NCBI RefSeq assembly: GCF_045679555.1
Contig: NC_092096.1
Span: forward strand, 14,427,556-14,491,555
Reading direction: 5' to 3'
From: Salvelinus alpinus
Lineage: Eukaryota; Chordata; Actinopteri; Salmoniformes; Salmonidae
Length of the DNA: 64,000 bases
The notes under the pieces are model-generated. The model was not told where the DNA came from, did no database searches, and saw nothing but the letters and a program-made list of their open reading frames with translations. This document shows positions 37,373 through 51,500 of the stretch, piece by piece. Made by a program: the position numbers and the translations under genes. Each line of letters opens with the position of its first letter. Position 1 is the first letter of the stretch.

Positions 37373-37774
37373 ATGGGGCGCCAAAGGTTCATGGGAGGGC
37401 ACGGGACCTTCCGATCTAAAACGAAGCAATGCATTAGGGTCAGAACAAGTAGTAAAATGACAAGAGGAAGACTCTGATGCACGTGGGAATATATTTGCTT
37501 CGTCTCTATGACAGTGAGAAGCTGAGCTACGACCCTCTAAAGTCGAGGAGTCAAAGAAATTGGACTTCGCTTGCGAAGTAATCTTATACAATGTGTGACT
37601 CTGTCGCTATCAAATTGATCGAATCACTTCCTGTAAAATAGAATATGCATAATTAAATTGAGGGTGCATATAAATTATCATAATAAAACATTTCGTAGCG
37701 GAAAACATTTGGGGAAATTAGGTCTAGACTATTTATTTTCCTTATCGATCTATTATTATTATTGTCATCATCAC

Positions 37775-37952
37775 AGACCCTGGTTCGATTCCAGGCTGTA
37801 TCACAACCGGACGTGATTGGGAGTCCCATAGGGTGGAGCACAATTGGCCCAGCGTCGTCAGGGTTAGGGGGTTTGGCCTCGGTAGGCCATCATTGTAAAT
37901 AAGAATTTGTTCTTAACTGAATTGCCTAGTTAAATAAAAGGTTAAATAAAAC
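37775..37952 (+). mobile_element. tRNA-derived SINE
   Basis: Box B ggttcgattcc near 37782, body gtgattgggagtcccatagg, tail aaataaaaggttaaataaaa; head truncated. Confidence 0.82.
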
Positions 37953-38528
37953 ACACAAAATAAAATAAATAAATTGCCCACCTAAAATACGTCTTTAGAC
38001 TTTTTCCTAGGTCCCTTAAATGAACCAAAATGAAGCTGGTGTATTTAATAAAGACAATCTCAATAAACAATAATAAAACCAGGTTGGGAACGCCTGCTGT
38101 GCATATTGCACTACTACAGTAGTTACCGATATAGGGAATAGGGTGCCATTTGTGACTCACCCTTGTAGTGTGGACAGAAGAGCTCATTCAGCGTTTTTTT
38201 ACATATAATAATGGGAGTCAAGTTAAATACAGCAGTGTGGTCGTCACCATAGTTACTGTCCTCTGGTTTTAAATAAGGACTGGAGATGGATGGATAGAAT
38301 TACCACAGATGGATGTGTGGACGGAGCGCCTCGATTTACACTTGTCCTGTATCCCAAATGGCACCCTATTCCATATTTAGTGCACCACTTTTGACCAGGG
38401 CTCATAGGGGCCACAAGTCGTGCACTACAGTGAACAGGGTGCCATTTGGGAAGCAGCAGCTGGGTTCAGAGCACTTCCTCTCTAGCAGACCAATCAGAAT
38501 GACAAGCAACGGTCATGTTTCAGACGGA

Positions 38529-39462
38529 CTGCAGACTGATCTACCAATCCCCTTACATCCTGACTAACTACTGACTGTTATTGGTAGATCAGTCAGTCTG
38601 ATCTACCAATCCCCTTACACCCTGAATAACTACTCACTGTTATTGGTAGATCAGTCAGTCTGAACTACCAATCCCCTTACATCCTGAATAACTACTCACT
38701 GTTATTGGTAGATCAGTCAGTCTGAACTACCAATCCCCTTACACCCTGACTAACTACTCACTGTTATTGGTAGATCAGTCAGTCTGAACTACCAACCCCC
38801 TTACATCCTGAATAACTACTCACTGTTATTGGTAGATCAGTCAGTCTGAACTACCAATCCCCTTACATCCTGACTAACTACTGACTGTTATTGGTAGATC
38901 AGTCAGTCTGAACTACCAATCCCCTTACATCCTGACTAACTACTCACTGTTATTGGTAGATCAGTCAGTCTGAACTACCAATCCCCTTACATCCTGAATA
39001 ACTACTCACTGTTATTGGTAGATCAGTCAGTCTGATCTACCAATCCCCTTACATCCTGAATAACTACTCACTGTTATTGGTAGATCAGTCAGTCTGAACT
39101 ACCAATCCCCTTACACCCTGACTAACTACTCACTGTTATTGGTAGATCAGTCAGTCTGAACTACCAATCCCCTTACATCCTGAATAACTACTCACTGTTA
39201 TTGGTAGATCAGTCAGTCTGAACTACCAATCCCCTTACACCCTGACTAACTACTCACTGTTATTGGTAGATCAGTCAGTCTGAACTACCAATCCCCTTAC
39301 ATCCTGAATAACTACTCACTGTTATTGGTAGATCAGTCAGTCTGAACTACCAATCCCCTTACACCCTGACTAACTACTCACTGTTATTGGTAGATCAGTC
39401 AGTCTGAACTACCAATCCCCTTACATCCTGACTAACTACTCACTGTTATTGGTAGATCAGTC
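38529..39462. repeat. 62-bp palindromic minisatellite (about 15 copies)
   Basis: Unit gaactaccaatccccttaca, then ctgttattggtagatcagtc. attggtagatcag can pair with ctgatctaccaat in the next unit; most units have ctgaactaccaat instead. Lies downstream of rab3ip. Confidence 0.96.
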
Positions 39463-39724
39463 AGGATGAAAGGGGCATGCATTCTAAGTCATATGCTTGT
39501 AGGTATTGAAGACAGAGGATGGGAGGAGTCTCCTGAAATGACACGTGATTGGATGAGAGATTGGAAGGGGGTGGCGATGAGGAGCGTTGGGGGCAGTCCT
39601 TCTTCCTTCTGAGAGCCAGGAGGGTAGGATGATTGGAGCGCTATCCTGTCCGTCACCGGAGTGCGTCTGATGATAGGTTGAGATTCAGACACGCCTCCCT
39701 CTGTTCTGGATCGTGATTGGTTGG

Positions 39725-39807
39725 TCACAGTTCCTCCTTGTAGTAGCCCAGCTTAGCAAAACTCATCTCTTTCCTCAACTGCATCACTTCCCAGAACATC
39801 TGTTCTG
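39725..39807 (-). CDS. rab3ip: rab3ip last coding exon with stop
   Basis: Acceptor CTCTAG, then [26 protein letters not shown] and TGA. The split codon with the preceding exon gives Ala, as expected. Confidence 0.92.
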
Positions 39808-42800
39808 CTAGAGAACAGGAACGGAGATGGAGGGAGGAAAGGAGACGGAGGGAGGAAAGGAGACGGAGGGAGGAAAGGAGACGGAGGGAGGAAAGGAGAT
39901 AGAGAACAGGAAAGGAGATAGAGAACAGGAAAGGAGATAGAGAACAGGAAAGGAGATAGAGAACAGGAAAGGAGACGGAGGGAAGAAAGGAGATGGAGGG
40001 AGGAAAGAGGATTGGACAGAAGAGAGCATAAACATTACAACACATTCTGACTACACTGTAGGGACATTATCAGAACACATTACAACACATTCTGACTACA
40101 CTGTAGGGACATTATCAGAACACACTACAACACATTCTGACTACACTGTAGGGACAATATCAGAACACATTACAACACATTCTGACTACACTGTAGGGAC
40201 ATTATCAGCACACATTACAACACATTCTGACTACACTGTAGGGACATTGTCAGAACACATTACAACACATTCTGACTACACTGTAGGGACATTGTCAGAA
40301 CACATTACAACACATTCTGACTACACTGTAGGGACAATATCAGAACACATTACAACACATTCTGACTACACTGTAGGGACAATATCAGAACACATTACAA
40401 CACATTCTGACTACACTGTAGGGACAATATCAGAACACATTACAACACATTCTGACTACACTGTAGGGACAATATCAGAACACATTACAACACATTCTGA
40501 CTACACTGTAGGGACAATATCAGAACACACTACAACACATTCTGACTACACTGTAGGGACATTATCAGAACACATTACAACACATTCTGACTACACTGTA
40601 GGGACATTATCAGAACACATTACAACACATTCTGACTACACTGTAGGGACATTGTCAGAACACATTACAACACATTCTGACTACACTGTAGGGACATTAT
40701 CAGAACACACTACAACACATTCTGACTACACTGTAGGGACATTATCAGAACACATTACAACACATTCTGACTACACTGTAGGGACAATATCAGAACACAC
40801 TACAACACATTCTGACTACACTGTAGGGACATTGTCAGAACACACTACAACACATTCTGACTACACTGTAGGGACATTATCAGAACACATTACAACACAT
40901 TCTGACTACACTGTAGGGACATTGTCAGAACACATTACAACACATTCTGACTACACTGTAGGGACATTATCAGAACACACTACAACACATTCTGACTACA
41001 CTGTAGGGACATTGTCAGCATGACAACTGGAGACTAAAGATTGTCAGTACGACTACTGTTGAAGATTGTGGGAATCCTATAAACGACAAAATGCTAGAAC
41101 AGCCACTCCGCGGCTACGTTAAAAGCATCCTCACTTGGCTCCGAACTCGTCTCCTCTATTGAAAAACAATGGCCTTCTTGTGCTAGTCTGTAACCTTGAG
41201 GAGACGTCTCTAAATGAGCTGTGTGACTGATGAGCCTCCACCCTCTAGGGTAATGGACATAGAAATAGAATCAGAATGATGAGGTGAATGGGGATTACCA
41301 TTCTAGGTATTCCATTTCTATGCTAATAGGATTCCACCATGTCAGATAGCTGCTGAGTTAGCCCAATCTACAGCACCACTGGGTCCATGAGACACACTAC
41401 TCTACATGACTTATTCATATGCATGTGGCCATGTACTGTGGTTTCTGAGAACACGTCCATCCATGGATCCATCCAATGCTTCACATTAGCTAAAACCACT
41501 GAAGATAAGTGGATTCACATGTGACTGTAGGCAAAACAACATGGCTGCAGCGTTACAGGAAAAGCACTGCTAGCTGATCTCACCGTCCTGCAGCTTGACC
41601 AGCCCTTGGTGGATGTAGCGGATGTAGGTGAAGAAGTTACAAACTGACGTGATCTGGAGAGAGAGAGAGAGAGATCAAGGTTAAATGTCTAGACTGGTGA
41701 AACATTAGATGGTGGACTTGAATCCTTTTCTTATGCAGGGAATTAGACGTTGATAAAGAGAGTGCTGTAGATGTATGGAATGACAAGTTGATAAATGAGA
41801 GTGCTGTAGACGTCGTAGGGGATTACAGGTTGATAAATGAGAGTGCTGTAGACGTCGTAGGGGATTACAGGTTGATAAATGAGAGTGCTGTAGACGTCGT
41901 AGGGAATTACAGGTTGATAAATGAGAGTGCTGTAGACGTCATAGGGAATTACAGCTTGATAAATGAGAGTGCTGTAGACGTCGTAGGGGATTACAGCTTG
42001 ATAAATGAGAGTGCTGTAGACGTGGTAGGGAATTACAGCTTGATAAATGAGAGTGCTGTAGATGTATGGAATGACAAGTTGATAAATGAGAGCGCTGTAG
42101 ACGTCGTAGGGGATTACAGGTTGATAAATGAGAGTGCTGTAGACGTCGTAGGGGATTACAGGTTGATAAATGAGAGTGCTGTAGACGTCGTAGGGAATTA
42201 CAGGTTGATAAATGAGAGTGCTGTAGACGTCATAGGGAATTACAGCTTGATAAATGAGAGCACTGTAGACGTCGTAGGGGATTACAGCTTGATAAATGAG
42301 AGTGCTGTAGACGTGGTAGGGAATTACAGCTTGATAAATGAGAGTGCTGTAGACTTCGTAGGGGATTACAGCTTGATAAATGAGAGTGCTGTAGACGTGG
42401 TAGGGAATTACAGCTTGATAAATGAGAGTGCTGTAGACGTCATAGGGAATTACAGCTTGATAAATGAGAGTGCTGTAGACGTCGTAGGGGATTACAGCTT
42501 GATAAATGAGAGTGCTGTAGACGTGGTAAAACTCACCCGATAACGACAGAAAGGAGACACATAGTAATAGTTGCTGGAATCACCAAACTTGATTCTGTGC
42601 TTGCAGGTTTTGGTCTGGCCACTAAGGGCACACTTTCTGTGAGGAGAGACAAGAAACAGAGAGATAGTGGTAAGAATGACCATTCTGAAACCAAGTGGTA
42701 AGAATGGCCATGCTGAAACCAAGTGGTAAGAAAGACCATTCTGAAACCAAGTGGTAAGAATGGCCATGCTGAAACCAAGTGGTAAGAATGGCCATGCTGA

Positions 42801-45800
42801 AACCAAGTGGTAAGAAAGGCCATTCTGAAACCAAGTGGTAAGAACGGCCATGCTGAAACCAAGTGGTAAGAACGGCCATGCTGAAACCAAGTGGTAAGAA
42901 CGGCCATTCTGAAACCAAGTGGTAAGAACGGCCATTCTGAAACCAAGTGGTAAGAACGGCCATTCTGAAACCAAGTGGTAAGAACGGCCATTCTGAAACC
43001 AAGTGGTAAGAACGGCCATTCTGAAACCAAGTGGTAAGAATGGCCATTCTGAAACCAAGTGGTAAGAAAGGCCATTCTGAAACCAAGTGGTAAGAAAGAC
43101 CATTCTGAAACCAAGTGGTAAGAAAGGCCATTCTGAAACCAAGTGGTAAGAAAGGCCATTCTGAAACCAAGTGGTAAGAAAGACCATTCTGAAACCAAGT
43201 GGTAAGAACGGCCATTCTGAAACCAAGTGGTAAGAACGGCCATTCTGAAACCAAGTGGTAAGAACGGCCATTCTGAAACCAAGTGGTAAGAAAGGCCATG
43301 CTGAAACCAAGTGGTAAGAAAGACCATTCTGAAACCAAGTGGTAAGAAAGGCCATTCTGAAACCAAGTGGTAAGAAAGACCATTCTGAAACCAAGTGGTA
43401 AGAACGGCCATTCTGAAACCAAGTGGTAAGAAAGACCATTCTGAAACCAAGTGGTAAGAATGGCCATTCTGAAACCAAGTGGTAAGAATGACCATTCTGA
43501 AACCAAGTGGTAAGAAAGACCATTCTGAAACCAAGTGGTAAGAATGGCCATTCTGAAACCAAGTGGTAAGAAAGGCCATTCTGAAACCAAGTGGTAAGAA
43601 AGGCCATTCTGAAACCAAGTGGTAAGAAAGGCCATTCTGAAACCAAGTGGTAAGAACGGCCATTCTGAAACCAAGTGGTAAGAAAGACCATTCTGAAACC
43701 AAGTGGTAAGAAAGACCATTCTGAAACCAAGTGGTAAGAAAGGCCATTCTGAAACCAAGTGGTAAGAAAGACCATTCTGAAACCAAGTGGTAAGAAAGAC
43801 CATTCTGAAACCAAGTGGTAAGAAAGACCATTCTGAAACCAAATGGTAAGAATGGCCATTCTGAAACCAAGTGGTAAGAAAGGCCATTCTGAAACCAAGT
43901 GGTAAGAACGGCCATTCTGAAACCAAGTGGTAAGAAAGACCATTCTGAAACCAAGTGGTAAGAATGACCATTCTGAAACCAAGTGGTAAGAATGACCATT
44001 CTGAAACCAAGTGGTAAGAATGACCATTCTGAAACCAAGTGGTAAGAATGACCATTCTGAAACCAAGTGGTAAGAAAGACCATTCTGAAACCAAGTGGTA
44101 AGAATGACCATTCTGAAACCAAGTGGTAAGAAAGACCATTCTGAAACCAAGTGGTAAGAATGACCATTCTGAAACCAAGTGGTAAGAATGACCATTCTGA
44201 AACCAAGTGGTAAGAATGACCATTCTGAAACCAAGTGGTAAGAAAGACCATTCTGAAACCAAGTGGTAAGAATGACCATTCTGAAACCAAGTGGTAAGAA
44301 TGACCATTCTGAAACCAAGTGGTAAGAATGGCCATTCTGAAACCAAGTGGTAAGAATGGCCATGCTGAAACCAAGTGGTAAGAAAGGCCATTCTGAAACC
44401 AAGTGGTAAGAAAGACCATTCTGAAACCAAGTGGTAAGGTCTTTGGGTAAACACATTGTATTCCCCTCACACAGACAGTGACGAACCACTGAGAACAAAA
44501 ACATAATTCCCCCAATTCTCTCTGCTTCCTCCCAACTTCACCAAATAATCTCCTTTAATCCACCCAATATTCTTAACCAAGGCCAGAGACGTTATCAGGA
44601 AGTCAGTTGTCAGCGGTGGATTCTGATTGGTCACGGTTGGGTGAGGAAGGAGGATAGCAGTTTCAGTACATTGTAATCCCCCCCTAGGATCCTAGAGAGG
44701 TGATTACTGATTCAGTACATTGTAATCCCCCCCTAGGATCCTAGAGAGATGATTACTGATTCATATTGTAGACAGAGCAGAAGGAGAGCATATTAAAAAC
44801 ACAGACATGGAGATACACTATATATACAAATCAGTGGATTCGGCTATTTCAACCACACCCGTTGCTGACAGGTGTTGAAAACGGAGCACACAGCCATGCA
44901 ATCTCCATAGACAAACATTGGTAGAAGAACAGCCTTACTTAAGAGCTCAGTGACTTTCAAAGTGGCACAGTCATAGGATGCCACTTTTTCAACAAGTCAG
45001 TTTGTCAAATTTCTGCCCCGCTAGAGCTGCCCCGGTCAACTGTAAGTGCTGTTATTGTGAAGTGGAAACGTCTAGGAGAAACACAGTGGTGTCGGCCACA
45101 CCAGCTCACAGGAAGTGACCGTCGAGAGCTCACAGGAAGGGACCGTCGAGAGCTGAAGTGGGTAGCGTGTTTAAAAAATAATATCTGTCCTCGGTTGCAT
45201 CACTCTCTACCGAGCTCCAAACTGCCTCTGGAAGCAACATCAGCACAATAACTGTTCCTTCGAGAGCTTCATGAAATGGGTTTCCGTGGTCGAGCAGCCG
45301 CACACAAGCCCAAAACGTGCAATGCCAAGCGACGGCTGGAGTGGTGTAAAGCTCGCCGCCATTGGACTCTGGGGCAGTGGAAACGTGTTCTCTGGAGTGA
45401 TGAATCCCGCTTCACCATCTGGCAGTCCGTTGGACGAATCTGGGTTTTGCGGATGCCGGGAGAACGCTACCTGCCCGAATGCATAGTGCCCTTTCCTGTT
45501 TCAGGATGACAAAGCCCCCGTGCACAAAGAGAGGCTCATACATAGTGCCCTTTCCTGTTTCAGCATGACAAAGCCCCCGTGCACAAAGCGAGGTTCATAC
45601 ATAGTGCCCTTTCCTGTTTCAGCATGACAAAGCCCCCGTGCACAAAGAGAGGCTCATACATAGTGCCCTTTCCTGTTTCAGCATGACAAAGCCCCTGTGC
45701 ACAAAGAGAGGCTCATACATAGTGCCCTTTCCTGTTTCAGCATGACAAAGCCCCCGTGCACAAAGAGAGGTTCATACAGGTTCATACAAAATTATTTGTC

Positions 45801-48436
45801 GAGATCGGTGTGGAAGAACTTGACTGGCCTGTGTAGAGCCCTGACCTAAATTGGAAAGCCGATTGCGAGCCAGGCCTAATCAGTGCCTGACCTCACCAAT
45901 GCTCGTGTGGCTGAATGGAAGCAAGTCCCCACAGCAATGTTCCAACATCTAGTGGAAAGCCTTCCCAGAAGAGTGGAGGGTGTTAAAGCAGCAAAGGGGG
46001 GGGACCAACTCCATATTAATGCCCATGATTTTGGAATGAGATGTTCGACTAGCAGGTGTCCACATACTTTTGGTCATGTCGTGTAAGTCGAGGAGCATGT
46101 TGTTAGAATGTGAGGCATATTAAACAGAACCTGAAGAACAGTGGAGGAACATGTTAGAATGTGGGCTAGTCGTTAGGTGGGCTAGTCGTTAGCTGGGCTA
46201 GTCGTTAACTGGGCTAGCTGGGCTAGTCGTTAGCTGGGCTAGTCGTTAGCTGGGCTAGTCGTTAACTGGGCTAGCTGGGCTAGTCGTTAGCTGGGCTACT
46301 CGTTAGCTGGGCTAGCTGGGCTAGTCGTTAGCCGGGCTAGCTGGGCTAGTCATTAGCCGGGCTCGCCGGGCTAGCCGTCAGCCGGGCTAGCCGTCAGCCG
46401 GGCTAGCCGGGGTAGCGGTCAGCCGGGCTAGCCGGGGTAGCGGTCAGCCGGGCTAGCCGGGGTAGCAGTCAGCCGGGCTAGCGGTCAGCCGGGCTAGCCG
46501 GGGTAGTTGTTAGCTGGGGTAGTTGTTAGCTGGGGTAGTTGTTAGCGTACTCACTTTGGTCCTCCACACTCCACAGCAGAGGCCTTGACGACAGGCAGCG
46601 TCTGGAAGCCCACCGGCTCCACACTGAGCGTGTTCCTCTCCACTGCCTCCAAGATGGCCGACCCCAGCTACAGGAGAGGTTAGAGGTCAGGGTGAAAGTG
46701 CTCTAAGGCAGGAAGCCCACCATAAGTCCACAGCCTCCAAGATGATGTTAGAGGTCAGGGTGAAAGTACATTATATTTATAGACAGTACTGCTTCAGTTA
46801 CTTCTAGTTTTGTCAACATTTCTAAATACTTCTTTCAGTAAGTGTCAGTTTTTCTCATCTGTCAGTACCTCTATTCTGCCACAAGAGGGCAGTGTAAGAG
46901 ATCAGTCTATTCAGAGTACAGAATAGTGTTGCAGGGTATACCGAAACTTCTGTACATTTTAGACTGTTCTGGGCTGCATTAGCTCCACAGTCCCCACTCA
47001 TGCCGCACAGACACTGACACGCTTGACTAATGCCACACGGACCGTAATGAAATTGTTCATTACGGTTCGCAAAACAATGTCCATTACAGGCCAGAAAACA
47101 TTTACAATGCAGGACGATACCGGTAGCTTCCAGGTTTTAAATGTAGGCTAACTGTCCTTACTAGACTACAGCTGAATTCACTACCCTAGTACTTTGTTTG
47201 TGATAATATCCAAACCATAATGCAAAATACGCTGATTTCAAAGCTGATTGTCACCAAAAACTTGATTAATTGACTTGGTCTCCCTCGCAGCACCAAAAAC
47301 TAAATTCCCTCCTTTGCCTCCTGGTTACCATTATGTTGTTATGCAGTCAGATTGGTAAAAGTCTAATTGATTGTATGATTGTATAATTTATTCATTACTG
47401 CATACAACGCTGTCTCCGTGAAAAATGTTGACGTAAAATATTTCAAATATAATGAACTCAAAATGGCACTCGTCAGATTCACACATTCTCTGACGAGTGA
47501 CACTCTGACAAGGGCCATTCTGTAACTTTGACTAATACACCTTCCCTTTGTGTGATATAGTTTTGGTATCAAGTATTGTGATGCTATAGAGTATCGTGAT
47601 AGTAAAGCTGGTATTGGGTTGAAAGTTAAAATGGTGGTATGGTGACAACACTAGTACAGAATACTAATGATAACATGAGAGGCAGATGTTAGTTCTGCTG
47701 ATAGAGGACACCATCATCTGATAGCAGACTCAGTTATAACAGCTCCAGACAGACATTATACTGGCTCCCTGCTGGAATACACAGACTCAGTTATAACAGC
47801 TCCCTGCTGGAATACACAGACTCAGTTATAGCAGCTCCAGACAGACATTATACTGGCTCTCTGCTGGAATACACAGACTCAGTTATAACAGCTCCCTGCT
47901 GGAATACACAGACTCAGTTATAACAGCTCCCTGCTGGAATACACAGACTCAGTTATAACAGCTCCCTGCTGGAATACACAGACTCAGTTATAACAGCTCC
48001 CTGCTGGAATACACAGACTCAGTTATAACAGCTCCCTGCTGGAATACACAGACTCAGTTATAACAGCTCCCTGCTGGAATACACAGACTCAGTTATAACA
48101 GCTCCCTGCTGGAATACACAGACTCAGTTATAACAGCTCCAGACAGACATTATACTGGCTCCCTGCTGGAATACAGATACGACCACAGGAACAAAGGAGT
48201 GAAAGAAGTTTAGACTGGTGAGTCCATCTGGTCACTACGGAAGCCCAGAGGGTACTTAATGAAACCAGACAAAACAGAGAGCACTTTGTAAAACAATGTT
48301 AACAGCTAGAGTCATTTAGGATATTTCATGAGTTTTTAAACATAGAGCTGATGACATGCAGGGCACAGAATAGGTCTTTATGAACTATCAAACATCCTTC
48401 ACTGGGCATTACTGTACCTCACTCCTGGAGGAGGTG

Positions 48437-48522
<86 letters not shown>

Positions 48523-51500
48523 TGTGTGGTGTGTGTGGTGTGGTGTGTACCTCACTCTTGGAGAAGGTGAGACAGGGGTAGATGTCCTCTCTGTAGACTC
48601 TCTCCAGGAAGGAGCTGTTCCTCTCCAGACTGGGCTCCTCCTTCCACAACTTAAACTCACTAAACAGGAGACTGTCCAGCTGAAGAGGGGCAGCAGCAGG
48701 AGGAGGAGGAAGAGGAGTAGGGGGTGGAGGAAGAGGAGGAGTAGTAGGAAGAGGAGTAGGAAGAGGAGTAGGGGGTAGAGGAAGAGGAACAAGGAGCAAA
48801 GTAGACACTTTGTCACACACATACCTTAACAACATAACTTACACACCAACAGACCACACATCCAGATCCCCTCTTCAGCCTCCTCCAGGAGGAACTACTG
48901 ATAGTCCAGATTCATGAGGGTCACTGCAAACAGGGGGGGGGGGGGGGGGGGAGGTGGATAGAGAGAGAGGAAGGAGGGGAGAGGAGTAAGAGAGGAGATC
49001 GAGAAAGAGAGAGAGTGAGAAGAGAGAGAGGAAGGGGGAGAGAGAGAGAGGAAGGAGGGAAAAGGTAGAATAATAATCGTAGCCCTCAGCAGCAGAGAGA
49101 AGATGAGGAGTGAGCGGTAAAGGAGAGGGCTGATGGATCAGTGATTTAACTCTGGGTAAGGTTTCACTGACCCACAGACATTACCGTATGAGAGAGAGTC
49201 AGGGAGGGAGGGAGGGAGGGAGGGGAGAGACAGGGGGGAGAGAAAGAGAGATATAGGGAGGGAGAGAAAGAGACAGAGAGAGGGTCTCCCTCCACCAAAA
49301 AACATGTCTATGAGCTTTTTCAATGTACAGGTGTGGCTGAACTCTGGTGTGAACAGTAACAGGGGCAGACAGGGCAGCTGGCCAAAGAAACCAAGACTAA
49401 AAAGCTCCTACAGAAGAAACATGGTTTCATGACATGCATTATTTCTGATGATATCACATTGGGCAGGTCTCAAGCTTACTGTTACACACTGTCACCTTAA
49501 TACAACTACAGTAGGAACACCGATGTCATGGTCATTAACTGCTTTCCCCTCCACTGCAGATTTTAAACCTGTATTTAACTAGGCAAGTCAGTTAAGAACA
49601 AATTCTTATTTACAATGACGACCTACAGAGGAACATTGGGTTAACTGCCTTGTTCAGGGGCAGAAGGACAGATTTTGACCTTGTCCGCTCGGGGATTCGA
49701 ACCAGCAACCTTTGGGATCTATAGACCTATGCCATTTCCAAATAGGCAGTTTAACACACAGAACACATGGTTCCTTATGGTTGACCTGGATATTCTATAC
49801 CCACCTACTAAGCATACAGTAGTTCTGTCTCCAGAGGCATGTTTCTGTCATCTTTAACTCATATCTACTCCTCAGGGAGCAATAACATCGTGTGAGTTCT
49901 ACTCCACACTGACGTACAGAGGGAGATGACACTGCTCAGGCAAGATGAATCAATAAGGAATTGATAATAAATGACTAGCTGCTCAGGCAAGATGAATCAA
50001 TAAGGAGCTGATAATAAATGACTCACTGCTCAGGCAAGATGAATCAATAAGGAGTTGATAATAAATGACTCACTGCTCAGGCAAGATGAATCAATAGGGA
50101 GTTGATAATAAATGACTCACTGCTCAGGCAAGATGAATCAATAGGGAGTTGATAATAAATGCCTCACTGCTCAGGCAAGATGAATCAATAAGGAGTTGAT
50201 AATAAATGCCTCACTGCTCAGGCAAGATGAATCAATAAGGAGTTGATAATAAATGCCTCACTGCTCAGGCAAGATGAATCAATAAGGAGTTGATAATAAA
50301 TGCCTCACTGCTCAGGCAAGATGAATCAATAAGGAGTTGATAATAAATGCCTCACTGCTCAGGCAAGATGAATCAATAAGGAGTTTATAATAAATGCCTC
50401 ACTGCTCAGGCAAGATGAATCAATAAGGAGTTGATAAATGACTCACTGCTCAGGCAAGATGAATCAATAAGGAGTTGATAATAAATGACTCACTGCTCAG
50501 GCAAGATGAATCAATAAGGAGTTGATAATAAATGCCTCACTGCTCAGGCAAGATGAATCAATAAGGAGTTGATAATAAACCAGGTCTCAACAGAACCTAC
50601 AGCACGTATAAACCACGTGCAGAGCAGAGCCTGAGAAACACTGGCTGACATGTGGAGCCATTTGCCATTTAAATGAAGTAGGGAAACTGAAAAAGCCAGT
50701 AGTGAAATAGTTCAGGAAGACAAGAGCAGGTAACTGAAGGAGTCCAGCGTGTGATTGCGTCTGACTGCACGCCAGTGTGTGTTACGTCCATGTGTGTGTA
50801 TGTGTGTTAAGTCCATGTCTGTGTGTGTGTGTGTGTGTTACATCCGTGTGTGTGTGTGTTACCTCTCTGCAGTCTCGTACGATGGGCTGTGTGGCGCTCA
50901 GTTCCTGTGTGTGTGTGTGTGTGTGTGTTACCTCTCTGCAGTCTCGTACGATGGGCTGTGTGGTGCTCTGCTCCTGTGTGTGTGTGTGTGTGTGTGTTAC
51001 CTCTCTGCAGTCTCGTACGATGGGCTGTGTGGTGCTCTGCTCCTGTGTGTGTGTGTGTGTGTTACCTCTCTGCAGTCTCGTACGATGGGCTGTGTGGTGC
51101 TCTGCTCCTGCCCGCTGCCCAGCATGGCGCTGCTGGTACTCTTGTTGCGGCCGTGGCCCTTCTTGAAGGGGGCCTTGGGGCCCCCAGGAAGGTCGTGACA
51201 GGGGGAGGTGGGGGACGTGGACAGGACCAAGGTCTTCAGGGCAGACACCTCCGCCTGGAGCACATCAATCTGGGGGGAGGGAGGGGTGGAACATCACACA
51301 TACAGAACCCATATAGATACAGGTCTGTCTTCTGTCTCACACCGTTCTGACAGAGAGAGGTGTGGAACAGGTTGAAACCGTCTCACTCCGTTCTGACAGA
51401 GAGAGGTGTGGAACAGGTTTAAACCGTCTCACACCGTTCTGACAGAGAGAGGGGTGGAACAGGTTTAAACCGTCTCACACCGTTCTGACAGAGAGAGGGG

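Noticed and set aside
38529-39462. CRISPR-like direct repeats
   Set aside because: Eukaryotic minisatellite: there are no unique spacers, repeats are contiguous, and no cas genes are present. The same holds for all other arrays.
40247-41023. 258-codon plus-strand frame ([14 protein letters not shown] repeats)
   Set aside because: 45-bp array artefact, antisense to a rab3ip intron.
41788-42543. 251-codon plus-strand frame ([13 protein letters not shown] repeats)
   Set aside because: 42-bp array artefact.
42492-44515. Three minus-strand open frames of 610-670 codons (repeating TTWFQNG-type peptides)
   Set aside because: They are three frames of a 28-bp tandem array lacking stops; no domain, and they sit in a rab3ip intron.
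48409-48835. Minus-strand frames of 137-138 codons
   Set aside because: They combine a real rab3ip exon with its polypyrimidine tract and the CA repeat in mixed frames.
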